From NCBI GenBank assembly GCA_009667805.1, contig CM019067.1:62168637-62232636 (forward strand): 64,000 nt of DNA. The letters are read 5' to 3'. The stretch's first letter is position 1; each line of letters begins with the position of its first letter. The position numbers and the translations under genes were made by a program. The notes under the pieces were generated by a model. It was not told the DNA's origin. It worked only from the letters and a program-made list of their open reading frames with translations, and searched no databases. This document shows, in pieces, positions 22,164-34,033 of the stretch. This DNA is from Leptobrachium leishanense (taxonomy: Eukaryota; Chordata; Amphibia; Anura; Megophryidae).

Positions 22164-22660
22164 GATTGCTACCCTCCCTCTCTCATTCTACATTCCTTAA
22201 AAGCTCCTGTAAGACACAATACCTAATATTGTAATCATATTTATAGATCTGCAGCCAGCACTACACTATGGTGTGACCTTTAACACAAAGATCACTTGTC
22301 ACACCATGATATTCTGCCAATTGCACCCTTTTGTGGCTGTTTCCAAAAACAGATAATTGCAACATACCGCTCTTATCTAGTACCTTTGGACATCAAGTAT
22401 TTTATAAATTTAGCCTTTATGTCTTTGACCCACAGGTGTACTGACATGACCTCTAGCCATGCTGAGGACACCCTGTAGCACAGCCTCACTCTGTGATCCA
22501 GATTTTACCAGGACCACCTACAGTTCTGCATTTCAACAGCTGCATCTCCATCTGACACAGAAATACAACTTCTTTTATGTTTCATCAGCAAGATTTAGCG
22601 ATTTTTGCTGAGCTTGATGTGAGTTAGAATATGTAATAGTTAACGATCTATTGGCAAATT
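22164..22660. other. No recognised feature
   Basis: Single-copy-looking non-coding DNA. No conserved frame or repeat recognised. Confidence 0.45.
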
Positions 22661-23360
22661 GCCAGAGAAATATGGTACAGTTCGGCGGCAGTGAAATTCC
22701 CCACAGAGAGGTAACAGTTACTCTATTAAGATAACACCGAACAGCATCGAAGAGCTGGTGAAATGTCCAGATTGTGCTTTCGTCCGAAAGGGTTTAAATA
22801 GGAGAATACCATAGGTTTGAAAGTAAAAAAAAAATCCCAGTTTTACTTAAATAGTTATTCAACCGTTTATTCTTTTCATTTGCAGCAAAAAGTCTTTTTA
22901 TTAATTTAGTTTTTTTAGGCATTTTTCTGGATTTTTAAGTCAAAATTTTTGTTTCCAATTTTTTAAAATGCCAGGATTTTTTATTCTGTAACACACCTTT
23001 TTATTTTTATTAATAGGACCTTATATATTATTTCCTTGCATTTTTATACATTAGTTATGTTCAAAACGGCTTTTAAAAATTGCAATGTTTTTTTACCCCT
23101 CTTCAGTGGCTGTGTGGCATTCGGTGGCTGGTCGGCTTGTTTCAGCGGTGTTCGGCGGCTGATCAGAGGCATTTGGCGGTCTGTTTGGTAGTTTGCAGCC
23201 GCATTTTGTGGTTTATTGGATGCGTTTGGGGGGTTTATTGGCAACGTTTGGCAGATCCATTTGGCGCACTTTGTGGACCCTGTGATGAATGCTGAATTCA
23301 TTGCAGGGTCAGCGAATTGAGTTCACCGAAGGGCGCCGAACGAGAATAACCCGCTAAGAG
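22661..23360. mobile_element. Diverged copy of the 0.9-kb MITE family
   Basis: Order and wording follow 19816-20709 (TTCGGCGGCAGTGAAATTCCCC, then a T-rich middle, then a GGCGGCTGATC-type block and GAATGCTGAATTCATTGCAGGG) but with many differences. Ends eroded. Confidence 0.6.
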
Positions 23361-23560
23361 GAGGGGCTGAGTCAGAGAGGTCAGCCTGCAAATTGAGTGT
23401 CTGAAAGAGGACCCTCTAATGAGGTGGGTAGGTGGGCTGCAGTGCACAGCGCAATAAAATCCACACACTACCGGGCAGCACCTCTCTGGAGATTGCTTCA
23501 TTGATTCGGAACGATTCATTTTTTGATCAGTTAGTTTTTCGCTTTATATGAGTTCTAATT

Positions 23561-23683
23561 AATGCAGCATATGAATCCACACACTGTTGGGAAGTTCCCG
23601 GCAGTGTGCGGATTCATATGCTGCATTAATTATACTGCAGAGAGGCGCTTCCCTGCAGTGTGTGGATTCACATGCTGCATTGA
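23561..23683. repeat. Small hairpin with a third copy
   Basis: TAATGCAGCATATGAATCCAC ACACTG at 23561 is inverted at 23605-23631, and a further copy (CAGTGTGTGGATTCACATGCTGCAT) lies at 23658-23683. Confidence 0.65.
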
Positions 23684-23904
23684 AACCTATGGGTGGGAGT
23701 CCCACATGATCGCGGCTGGGGGCCTTCCAACGAGCGCACGTGCGTAGACTTTGTCGGCGTTGCTCAGGAAGGTAAGTATGAAAGTGGAGAGCTCCAGGTG
23801 CCTGTCCAAATGCCGATAGAGCATTCGGACAGCCGCCCTTTGTCTGGTATGGGGTCTGTGTGTGTGTGTATGTGTAATATATACACATACACACACAGAG
23901 CTGC

Positions 23905-24375
23905 GGGCATAATCCATGAGCTGGGGGACATATCCATGAGCTGGGGGACATATCCATGAGCTAGGGTATATCCATGAGCTGGGGCATATCCATGAGCTGG
24001 GGGGCATATCCATGAGCTGGGGCATATACATGAGCTGGGGGGGCATATCCATGAGCTGGGGGGCATATCCATGAGCTGGGGCATATCCATGAGCTGGGGG
24101 CATATCCATGAGCTGGGGCATATCCATGAGAGCTGGGGGCATATCCATGAGAGCTGGGGGCATATCCATGAGAGCTAGGGGCATATCTATGAGAGCTGGT
24201 GGGGCATATCTATGAGAGCTGGGGGCATATCCATGAGCTGGGGCAATATCCATGAGAGCTGGGGGGCATATCCATGAGAGATGGGGGACATATTCATGAG
24301 AGCTGGGGGGCATATCCATGAGAGCTGGGGGCAATATCCATGAGAGCTGGGGGCATATCCATGAGAGCTGGGGGC
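23905..24375. repeat. Minisatellite CATATCCATGAGCTGGGGG inside a hAT-like element
   Basis: About 25 units of 17-22 bp. The first two-thirds are CCATGAGCTGGGG; later units gain an extra AGA (CCATGAGAGCTGGGGG). A (TG)n/(AC)n stretch precedes it at 23855-23898. The long open frames on both strands across it are composition artefacts. The core is shared with 27814-27908 and 50576-51320. Confidence 0.88.
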
Positions 24376-24517
24376 ATTTTTATATGAGGTCTGTTCTTAT
24401 TGGAAAGTGTTCACATGACATAAAATAAAAGTATCGGTACTCGATATTGGTGAGTACTTGAAAAAAGTATCGGTACTCGTTCTCGGTCTTAAAAAAGTGG
24501 TATCGGTGCATCCCTAA
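24376..24517 (-). mobile_element. hAT-like element end, GGGATGCACCGATACC type
   Basis: Follows the minisatellite directly and ends GGTATCGGTGCATCCCTA (about 24500-24517). It is the inverse of 50457-50575, which precedes the second array, so the minisatellite belongs to this element. Confidence 0.72.
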
Positions 24518-24852
24518 TTATTATCCTCCTTGTACTTGGATTATGTGGCATTAGGAGGCATTAAGATCTTTAAGATCTTTTATTTGACATTAGTCATTGG
24601 TATGTGGGTGTGTGAGCCTATACAAACCTTTGTGCCTACTGTATACTGTTACATATACATGCTTGTATTTATTTTTCATTTTTTGTTTTGAGGTTGTGTA
24701 TAAATTCATGGCTTTTTCTTTTTTAAGTGTCTGCAATAAAATTTCGATTTTTTTTTTTTCTTTGGCGTGCATCTCCTTTATCTATTTGGATGCAAAATTT
24801 TCTAAACATAATTTTTCATTTAATAAATGTTCCATGGGTGCACACCCTAATG
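24518..24852. other. No recognised feature
   Basis: AT-rich non-coding DNA. No gene. Confidence 0.45.
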
Positions 24853-24989
24853 CAGGAATGTCCAAACTCCGGCCCCCCAAATGTCCATGAACTACAACTC
24901 CCATGTTTCTCCATCCATCTAATGCAGTCAGAGATTTCTGGGAGTTGTAGTTCAGGAACATCTGGGCGGCCGGAGTTTGGACATCCCTG
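24853..24989. mobile_element. hAT MITE, 137 bp, 8-bp target duplication
   Basis: Palindromic element starting CAGGAATGTCCAAACTCCGG and ending CCGGAGTTTGGACATCCCTG, with ACTACAACTCCCA and TGGGAGTTGTAGTT inside. Exact CCCTAATG duplications flank it (24845-24852; 24990-24997). Confidence 0.92.
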
Positions 24990-24997
24990 CCCTAATG

Positions 24998-25895
24998 TAA
25001 CGAGCGCGCACGCCAGTGGTTCTTGGAATATTTCAGACTCCGAATCTAATCAGGATAATATGTTCAGGTATAGTCAGTGACTACAGAAGACACGGATGGA
25101 CTTTGGATTTTATTTTTATAAAATAAATAGAAACTTAGCTCTGTCTGTTAAAATTTACACAGATGACTAATAACAGAGATGTCATTTCTGGCACAAGAGC
25201 AAAGAACACGTTGATCGAATCATAAAACAATTTGAATTCCTACAAAGAAGCAGGGACAGGGGTCAAAGTTTAACACACGTTATCTGTGTCGTTAGTCATT
25301 TTGAAGCGTCATTATTGGAGTGAACCTGTCAGACACTCACCTTGCCAGAAATACAGAAACATTGTTTAAATTGTGTGTAAATATAAAGATTTCTATTTTA
25401 TCCCATTTGATAAAAAAATAACCTATTTTATATGAAACACATTGATTTACCTACACAGGAGTAATATTCAGGGGGTTATACTGTAATTGCTAAATATACC
25501 TGTGCTGAATGGATACAAGGTGTTACTGTAATTTCCATATACACACATTATGTCACATACAGATATTATCTTTATATTCTTCTATCTGTATCTTTTGTGG
25601 AAGCCGCATTGCTAATAATCTCATTATGATCACTACAAAACCCCATAAGCAGGAGATCTGAACATTTTATTATCTAAGCACAACAAATTATGTGCAAATT
25701 TTAGATTATCTGAAGAATATACTATCCTATATAATTGTTCACATTCCATGTTTCAAATAAATGTTATGATAAAAATGTTTTCAACAAAAAACACTTGATA
25801 GTGGAGGGGTTAATGGATCGATCCATTTTGTTTTCTAGAAATTTCAAATATAATAAAAAAAAATAATAATACTGCAGATTGAGATAAAAGATATA
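24998..25895. other. No recognised feature
   Basis: AT-rich, no coding or repeat structure recognised. Confidence 0.45.
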
Positions 25896-27027
25896 GGGCC
25901 TTATTCCCTAGTTCGCGCTAACACGAGGATGGTAACGGGGAAAATCTGTGCCTGCAGGTTTCCCTGTAGTGTCCCCATGTTACCGCAGTATTCTGGGGAG
26001 GCGCTAACTACTGGGATACTCGCAGTAGCGCTTTCATGCTGCCACAAACATCACCTCCTGGAGCCCATAGGACCCCTTGATGTGTTGCGCTTCCGGGACG
26101 TGAGCCATGTGCGATCTCGCTCTTGCGCACCGCGGAGTGATTATTGGGGGGTTTAGGGGGTGCTAAATTATTCAAATGCAGAATCACATAGCGCCAGCTT
26201 TCAGGAAGTGCTAAAATATGGCTGTCCACATCCCTGCAGTAGTATTGCTAGCACTTTGTAATACCTGTGAACTGGCTGGCTGGAGTAGAGGTAACATCTC
26301 TGCTCTATATCCATGGAGACCCAGGTATGGATCCCAGCCAGAGCACCTCTCCAGTAAGTGTCCTTGGGCAAGACACCTAACTGTACATACTTGCCTACCA
26401 CACAATATCGTCTGTGGAGTCCAGTGGTAACGTCTCTACCCTTTGACTGTGGAGAAGCAAGTTAAAATACCATTCAGCACATCCCTCCAATACAACTGAG
26501 GAGAAGCAAGTCTCGACTTTATGAGAAGCGGGTTCAACCTAAGCATCAGGTTGCTGATTTACAATCACGGAAAGACAACCTGATCCCACTCAGAAGATGC
26601 CACCAGCGAGTGCCCTTGGGCAAGACACCTAACGATACGGATGCGTCTACCTTACAAAATACTTGTACATCTCATAGATTGTGAGTTCCCTTAGGAACAA
26701 GAACCCCCTGAATCAGGTCATCATTCATGTGTGGTATTCTAATGTATCAACCCCCTGTACACTGATCTTGTAAAGCGCTGCGGAATTTGTGGCGCTATAT
26801 AAATAATAATACGGTAATAGATTATCGAAATGCTAATGTACGTTTGCGTTCTCCATGTTAAGTATAGGATGCGCTAAGTACAGTAAGCTCGGAAGCTGCT
26901 GCAAAAAATGATGAGCAAACAAATTACAAATGAAAGTGGCGTCAGGAATGTAACATGTGTGGCATGCAATAAGCACACTTATCCTGGTGGTACCACTTAC
27001 ATTAGCGCCAACTATGGAATAGAGCCC
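25896..27027. mobile_element. MITE with GGGCCTTATTCC ends, split by a SINE
   Basis: Left end GGGCCTTATTCCCTAGTTCG; right end GCGCCAACTATGGAATAGAGCCC. ATA flanks both sides (25893-25895; 27028-27030). A SINE sits at 26272-26812. Ends resemble the short palindromic MITEs at 47721-47850 and 51606-51731. Confidence 0.8.
26272..26812 (+). mobile_element. Dimeric tRNA-derived SINE, second copy
   Basis: Same two-unit structure and L2-like tail as 9037-9500 (GGCTGGAGTAGAGGTAACATC at the start, GCGCTGCGGAATTTGTGGCG near the end). Here the second unit is partly duplicated: GAGAAGCAAGT appears at about 26451 and again at 26500. Confidence 0.78.
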
Positions 27028-27030
27028 ATA

Positions 27031-27813
27031 GCTTGTAGCAAAAGAGAAGATCGTATAAAATGAGCAAAGTCATATTTTTTTCAATTTAACTCGTTATAGT
27101 ATATGTATGTAACAAAATTCTGCCACCCAAAAGCCTGCCGTGCACGTAAAGCACATATTGTTGCTGTAATTCTGTGAAATGATGTTTACTACATATAAAG
27201 ATTACTAGATGCTGCGTGTCATTTCAGGTTACCATTAATAAATAAGAAGTCACACCTTTAAAGTGTCATATGTGTAATGCAGCAGAGGAGCACTGCATGA
27301 AAGTGACACCTAATTAGCACAGGGAGCAGATGTGCCCATAGTGTCTGTAACGTAGGTTTCCATTCAATCTCCAGCTCTAGAAACCCAACCAACCTCAGAC
27401 ACATTAACACATCCCCCACTCAACACCTTCCACTTGGAATGCTTGGTTACTGAGTAACATGAAGAAATCTACTGCCATCCATGACTTCTTCATCTCACGC
27501 TCCTTACATCTACTGGCTTTAACCGACACATGAGGCGCGTTCAATACCTCAGCCACTGCAAGTGCTAAGTTAGCAACTTGCCATTGAACGCTGTTCTGCC
27601 GCTCAGCGCTCAGCATTGCTAATTTAGCACTTGCAGCGACCCGAGGAGATGCTGCGAGTAGCTGAGTTTCGAATCCATGAGTTTGATAGCCCTGCTCTAC
27701 AATGTGTGATCAATCAATATTATCTGAGTGGTTGCACTACTGTGGGGTCCCTGCTCCCTCTCCCCCATCTGAGGGGAGTCTGTGGGGCTCGAGATATATA
27801 TATATACAGAATA
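27031..27813. other. No recognised gene
   Basis: Non-coding. A short inverted pair around 27545-27635 (GCAAGTGCTAAGTTAGCAA and TTGCTAATTTAGCACTTGCA) may mark a small MITE. Confidence 0.4.
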
Positions 27814-27908
27814 CCCCCAGCTCACATGTACCTTGCCCCCAGCTCACATGTACCTTGCCCCCAGCTCACATGTACCTTGCCCCCAGCTCACATGTACCTT
27901 GCCCCCAG
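27814..27908. repeat. Minisatellite CCCCCAGCTCACATGTACCTTG
   Basis: Four perfect 22-bp units and a partial one after a (TA)n tract at 27793-27806. Core CCCCCAGCTCA equals the inverse of the 23905-24375 core. Confidence 0.88.
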
Positions 27909-29520
27909 CAAAATGGAGAAACGTTTTATACTATATGATTTTTTTCAAATCTATGAATGTTAATTTTATATTTTATTATGTTTAGTGTTATTAAATATTA
28001 TTATATTATTAATATTACAATTTATTATTACTATATTATTTAGAAATGTATGATAGTATAATATAACTATTTTTTCAATTTATTTTTTTACTTTATTTAT
28101 TTTTTTATCCTCATTACATATGGTAAGGGAAACATTTGCATTATGCAGGCTTCTGAAAATACACATACATTTTAAATCAAAATTTATATAAATATTTATA
28201 GTTCTCTTGTTTATTTTATTTAATTAATACAAATCCAGTATTTCCAAATTTCTACTCATAAAAAACCACACACAAATTTGTGCTGGATTGATGTTTGAAC
28301 TAAGAAAGAGAAATTTACCAAAAATGTTTTCTCCTGAATGTTAAAAATCGAAATGTTATAAATTGTTTACTTTTCATTAAACTGTGTTTCCTGACATTAT
28401 AATGACACACTGGCACTGTAATAAGTGATGTTGGCTTTATTTGTTTTAGCATTTTGTTTCTGAGCAATAACTCGCTTCATTAGCCAAGTAAATGCCAAGG
28501 CCAGTATAATTCTGTTTTACATTCTATAATTACAAAAAAATCATATTAATAATTACCCGTCACTGCATCACACCTGAATAAACTGGATCAGCTTGAAATT
28601 AGTTTCTGTAGTACTGATTTAAAGCAAATACAGCAAATCGTATGCAGCTACATGGCAGGTTTAACATGTCACAGAGACATAAAATAATGAGATTATGACA
28701 ATGTGTAGCTTTTTCTATAATTCTAATTTAATGTCTGGATTCATGGGTTTATTAGTAGGCAAGAAAATGTAGCATAAGATTTGATGCACTTTATGGAACA
28801 TTTCCTTCAATGGAATCTAGAAACGAAGCAATGATTGGGTTCATAGACACTGATTTTAATTAAATGAACACTGGAGCCTAAAAAAAGAAGCATAAAAGGG
28901 AGGGTTAATTAGTATTTTCTGCTGACAAATACCCCATTGTTTTTATTTTGTCTAAAGCATCTAAAATCCCCTTCGTACTGACAGTATCTCCTTTGTTTAT
29001 TTGCCCGCTGTATGCCTTTCCGACAGGAATTTCCCTGACTTGCATTATTCTGGTGACGCTTGCCCATACTCATGTCATTCTGATAATGCCTCACGTGAGC
29101 CCGGTCATACTGGCGATGTGTCCTTTCGTCAATTATTCAAGAAGCCTGTTTTTCTGTGCTTTTCGGAGTAAGCCCCCTCTCTCACAACCGATCAGGACAC
29201 TCTTCGGGGTATATAGGACTTTCTGGTTTCTGGGTAGTTGCACTGTGTCCCAAATCCCTGATCCCAACACACAGTACAGATCTCAACCTACTCTGCCGGT
29301 CCGTAGAATGGCCGGTAATAAACTACCTATAAGACAAACACAGAATGCAAAGTCAAGGGAAAAGCCAAGGACATGAGCCGGAGGAGATAGTCATACAAGC
29401 CAAGGTCAACAACATGAGAGGTTCTCATACAAGCCAGAAAACATGGAATGCCAGATGTCAGAATGGTCGATATGGGAAGTCAAGGTTCATGGACTGGAGC
29501 AACAAGTATAAGTAAGACAC
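27909..29520. other. AT-rich DNA, no recognised gene
   Basis: Strongly AT-rich to about 28900, then mixed. Open frames near 28950-29380 have no recognisable domains and unlike codon use. Confidence 0.45.
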
Positions 29521-29789
29521 ATTGGGTTAGATTATATACTGGACGCTAACTATAGCGTTCCGATATGTAAGCGTTAATGTCAGGATAAGTGACTTTTAAG
29601 CATTCCTCCAATATCACATCCCTAAACGCTGAACAGTTTAAAAATCCGTTAGCGCATCGGTGATTGCGCTAGCATGCACGAGCTTACTGTACTTTGCACA
29701 TCCTATACTTAACAAGGGGAGCAATTAACGTTAGGATAAGTAAAGTAGTCCAAAGTCCTAGCACTAATTACCGCATCAACGGGCTAAAC

Positions 29790-30443
29790 TGGGGATGTGC
29801 GTTTCGGGTTTCGGAATCTCGGAATTTTCACGAAATTTCCCGATTCGTGTTTTCGGATGCGGCCGATTTTCCGAAAATTTTTAGATCCGAAAATGGCAGA
29901 TCCGAAAAGTTTTCCGAGCCGAAAAGAAATATTTTCGGAATTTTCGAATGGACTTGAAATGTGTCAAATCGAAATTTATTGCTTTGAAACGAGGAGAACA
30001 GACGTTCCGAAAAAAACGAAAATTTCCGAAATCACGAAAAGTCGATACAAAAAGCGAGCAAATTGACACGAAAATACGAAAAATGGTCGATATTCCGAAA
30101 ACATGTACAATTCCGAAAAATGAAAATTTCCGAAATCACGAAAAGTCAATACAAAAAACGAGCTAAGTGACACGAAAATACGAAAAATGGTCGATATTCC
30201 GAAAACATGTACAATTCCGAAAAATGAAAATTTCCGAAATCACGAAAAGTCAATACAAAAAACGAGCTAAGTGACACGAAAATACGAAAAATGGTCGATA
30301 TTCCGAAAAAAAATGTACACGAAAAACGAGTCGAGCCAAACCGAATCGAAACAGAAAACGGTTGAAAGAGCCGAATCGAAAAGTTTAAACATCAGAAAAA
30401 TCTAACCGAATCGAACCGAAAAAAAAATCGGTGCACAAGCCTA
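29790..30443. mobile_element. hAT element, 8-bp target duplication GGCTAAAC
   Basis: Starts TGGGGATGTGCGTTTCGG, ends CGGTGCACAAGCCTA. Exact GGCTAAAC flanks (29782-29789; 30444-30451). The interior is full of TTTCGGAA / TTCCGAAA words and includes a 104-bp tandem repeat. Ends resemble the elements at 41277-44070 and 55222-55673. Confidence 0.85.
30018..30312. repeat. Tandem repeat, 104-bp unit, nearly 3 copies
   Basis: Units start GAAAATTTCCGAAATCACGA at 30018, 30122 and 30226. Units two and three are almost identical; the first has a few changes, so the expansion is recent relative to the element. Confidence 0.92.
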
Positions 30444-30733
30444 GGCTAAACTAATTTCTATCACCTAAATGCTAGTGCTAAATGAGTCAGCTTTTGCAGA
30501 ATTCTTTAGCATCAGCCGAAAAAAAACAATATATCCAATACGCCCCTCTCATCCCGCGGCGAGAACAGCGGCCCGATTCGCTGCTTCTTGGCACCCAGAG
30601 TAGAGTGAGACTGGGGACAAATAATCCCCACTGTCCCTAGGAGGTCACTCCACGTCCATGCCCATGTTACCCCCAGACAGTTGGGTTTTCTCTCAGCTGC
30701 ACAAATTGAGGTGCACAAATTCAAAGAGTTATT

Positions 30734-31426
30734 GGGCCCTATTACATTCTTCAAGGAAAAACGCACAGTAATCGCGTGAATTTTTGCGCGAAGCGTCAAA
30801 CGTTAACACATGTAAATCAATGCTGGTATTACAATCCTCGCGCATTTTTCCATCCGTCAAAAATTAACGCCCGTAAAACGTGTTTTTTCCACGCGATTCA
30901 GCTAATCAGAATTAAGAACCACGATTGTCTCACGTGAAGTTTTTACGCCTGTCAAAGTCAATCTACGCATATATGCTGTATCAAAAAAAAAAGCACGCAC
31001 AACTTTTTAAATTTATTGGTTTGGTATGTGTAGAATGTGTAACGATACTTTGCTGCGTATTTTTTTTGGGCTGGTGTATTTGGTTTCGCCCAGGTTGTTC
31101 AGATTTGCAGTTACCACCAGTTTTTAGGAGTTGCTAAAATTATGCGCGCAAAGGCTGTGCGTTACAAACTGCACATAGATTGTAATACCATCCGCGTACC
31201 AGCGCACAAACGCATTTGTGCTCACAATGTTATGTCCTATAAATATAGAACGCGAGCAGTAAAGTACGTATGCGCAGCGTTCGCGCAGGTTCACCCGCGG
31301 TAGACGTATACGCGCGTTTGTTGCGCTGACATTGTAATATGATGTTCAGCGCAAAGGGTTTTGCCCCTCGCGTTAATGCGTTTTTGCACACGCGTTAACG
31401 TTTGCGTGAAGAATGTAATAAGGTCC
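30734..31426. mobile_element. MITE, GGGCCCTATTACATTCTTCA ends, uninterrupted copy
   Basis: Second copy of the element at 7704-8831 without the nested MITE. ATT duplications flank it (30731-30733; 31427-31429). The end reads GAAGAATGTAATAAGGTCC. Confidence 0.87.
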
Positions 31427-31818
31427 ATTTATTCTCTGGTTCTTATTGTTCCTTTGATCTAAGCCGTCTATTCAGCGTGTACTCAGTTTACAGCCCTCTA
31501 AACACTTAGATAAATATAGAATGGTACTAAAAGTGATTTCTATCAAACGCTCCTTATGTCGGCACTTTCCATATCTATATTGTATATCTGCTTACGTCAT
31601 CATCTGCACCATTGCCTTGAGGCTATAGATAGTGTAACACATGGCGCGTTCTGGTATCTGTCTCTGAGAAGTGAGAACCCAGTCTTATTTATTGTCAGAA
31701 AATATTGTCTGACTTTTTATCGAAAAGTAGATTAACGAGCTTCAAAAACACTTGCACCATTAATTATTATGATGTGAAGGGATAGGCAAGTCAGTGTCAT
31801 GGCTGTATTTTCTTTTTT
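31427..31818. other. No recognised feature
   Basis: Non-coding; no repeat recognised. Confidence 0.45.
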
Positions 31819-31828
31819 GTACGTAAGT

Positions 31829-32505
31829 CTTTTTTTTTATAATAAAAGTTTTATTGTAATATTCAGAATAAGGGGAGAAAGGGTACCAAAGAAAAAGGGG
31901 GGAACATACAAGACAACAAGGTAGGACATACAGTATTGCTTCCATAGATAATTAACCGAAAAGTATCAAAAATAAAACACAATTTCACAAGATAAGTATC
32001 CCATATAAACCAAGATCCCGCACGTGCTTCTGGAGTAGGTCGAGGCTCACCTTTAATTTTCCTGGCCATGCCGTCTAGGAGTCTTATGTCACCCATCCTC
32101 TTTTTAATATCAGCTATGGTAGGGGTGGGGGGGATTTCCATTGGGCTGCTATTAGGGTGGTGGAGATGGACAGCAGGTGTGTTAGGATAACGCATTGATG
32201 CTTGGAAAGTGCGGGCAGGAATATCTGGAGAAGGAGTATTTCAGGTTCAGGGCTGACTTGAAAACCAATGATTTCAGTACATAAAACCGCCACGGCCATG
32301 CAAAATGGCAATATCACCGAGCATCGCCACCACATATGGAAAAAGGAACCATCGGCATCCCCGCACCTCCAGCATTTAGGGGGTAGACTGGAATTATAGT
32401 GACTTTCCTTGTCGGGGGGTACGTAAGTCTTTTTAAGCATTTTAGCAGCTGAACCTATGTACTTATTTTCTGCCCACAAAGAGTAAATTATTTTTGGTCA
32501 GAAGC
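31829..32505 (-). pseudogene. LINE-1 ORF2 C-terminal fragment
   Basis: Minus-strand translation has a run ending LPPKCWRCGDADGSFFHMWW, the cysteine motif of the L1 ORF2 C-terminus. After a frame change come SPMEIPPTPTIADIKKRMGD and IRLLDGMARK, the usual L1 end. A T-run at 31829-31838 on the plus strand is consistent with an oligo-A 3' end. The RT and endonuclease domains are absent: a 5'-truncated dead copy. Confidence 0.85.
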
Positions 32506-32513
32506 CTCAGTCT

Positions 32514-32622
32514 TCTTCTTCTCCTCCTCCTCATCATCCTCATTCTCCTCATCATCATCCTCCTCCTCATCAGCTTCCTCCTCCTACATCATCATCATCA
32601 TCATCCTCCACCTTCCCACCAT
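32514..32622. repeat. Trinucleotide-rich tract (TCC/TCA)
   Basis: Imperfect (TCC)n and (TCA)n runs, for example ATCATCATCATCATCATC near 32588. Simple repeat, not coding. Confidence 0.85.
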
Positions 32623-33586
32623 TGGTAGTACGGGTTGAGCATCCCTTATCCAAAATGCTCAAGACCACACACATTTTGGATATTTGACTCTACTGGATTT
32701 TGAAATCCACGCAGCAGGGAGGGAACAATGGACACTGCAGGAAGGAAGCAGGGATGTGGTTGGTGGGCCGCGAGGGACGTGCTAGGCAGTTCCAGTGAGG
32801 AACAATCTGGAGCATGCTGTCTGCTAGTAGCAGTGGCAAGCATGGTTTAGGGGGAATGCTAGTGCGTAGGGAGGAACGAAGGACACATTTGGAGCAGTGG
32901 CCAGAACAGACACTATGCACTTGGCATTAAGAAAGGGGATAAACCTTGAAGCACCTGCTCTCGTTGGCGATAAATGTGGTGGCACTAGTGCAACCTGGAT
33001 ACTGAGTGCATCTTCCTGCTTTGTTTCTGTTCTCGGGAAGAACAGGAGCTAAGACAATGACCAACAGGCTCTGAAATGTTTTTTTGGAGTCTTTCGGTGT
33101 TTAGAATTTTGGCTGAGAGGTGCTCAGCCTGTACATGGAATAAACTTGGGGCACAATGGAACACCGCAAGAATATTAAATTAAGGAATTAACCTCTAATC
33201 TAGCTGTGCAGCTACTGAAAAAGGGCCACTAGTAAGTAAGGGGTGTTGCTAGTAAAAGTGCACCTTGTTTCCTACACGATGACAAATTGTTCTGAATAAT
33301 TACAACCAGATAGGGTTTGTGCTGAGCTTTTTCTTACAGATAGCTCAATTAAATCACTTACAGTAGTTTATATATGATAAACAAAGACTCATACGGCAGC
33401 AGTTAATCATGCGAACACGAAACATGTTAGGTGTTGTGTAGAGAGGAGGCTTGCGCCTGGATATGCTATTAATTTTGTGAGTCATATGTATTTATTTTTC
33501 ATCCTTGCTGCACAGACTTCAATGTCATTTTTTGAAATTCAATGTTTGATGTGCACATTAATTTTCTGATTGTGACTGAATTCTTA
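32623..33586. other. No recognised gene
   Basis: Non-coding. Open frames on the minus strand at 32646-32920 show no domain. Confidence 0.4.
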
Positions 33587-34033
33587 GGGGTCTATTCACA
33601 AAGCACCGAAATTGAACGCAATTTCGGTGCTTTGCAATTAGGCCCATTTTGGCTCGCTCGGTGATTCCATTTCATCCAAAAATATGGTGCATTCACTATT
33701 TATTGAATGGTCACCATATTTTGTTGAAATTGGAGTCACCAAAGCAGTTATCGGACGGCATTAAATACCGCCGAATTGAGCTGAACTGCGCTGATAACTG
33801 GTGAATTACGTAGATAAGTGCCGAATTGCGCTAAATTAACCTCAAACAATTCCACAGAAGCAAGAAAAAAGGAAATAGGAAGTCTCCTATTCTCCTAATA
33901 CCTGCTTAAACCAATAAAAATGTATTAAACATCTGTCTAAATAATAAAAAAACAGTCCTTTAAAACATAATAAAGAGGTCTATTCAAAAATAAAAAATAT
34001 CTTTAAAAAATAAAAAAAATACAAAAAAGTTGT

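Noticed and set aside
23562..23959. Frames with repeated Cys/Gly words near 23560-23960
   Set aside because: Caused by a small hairpin and a (TG)n tract.
23687..24334. 215-codon minus-strand frame rich in Met-Asp-Met-Pro-Pro repeats
   Set aside because: Read-through of the CATATCCATGAGCTGGGGG minisatellite.
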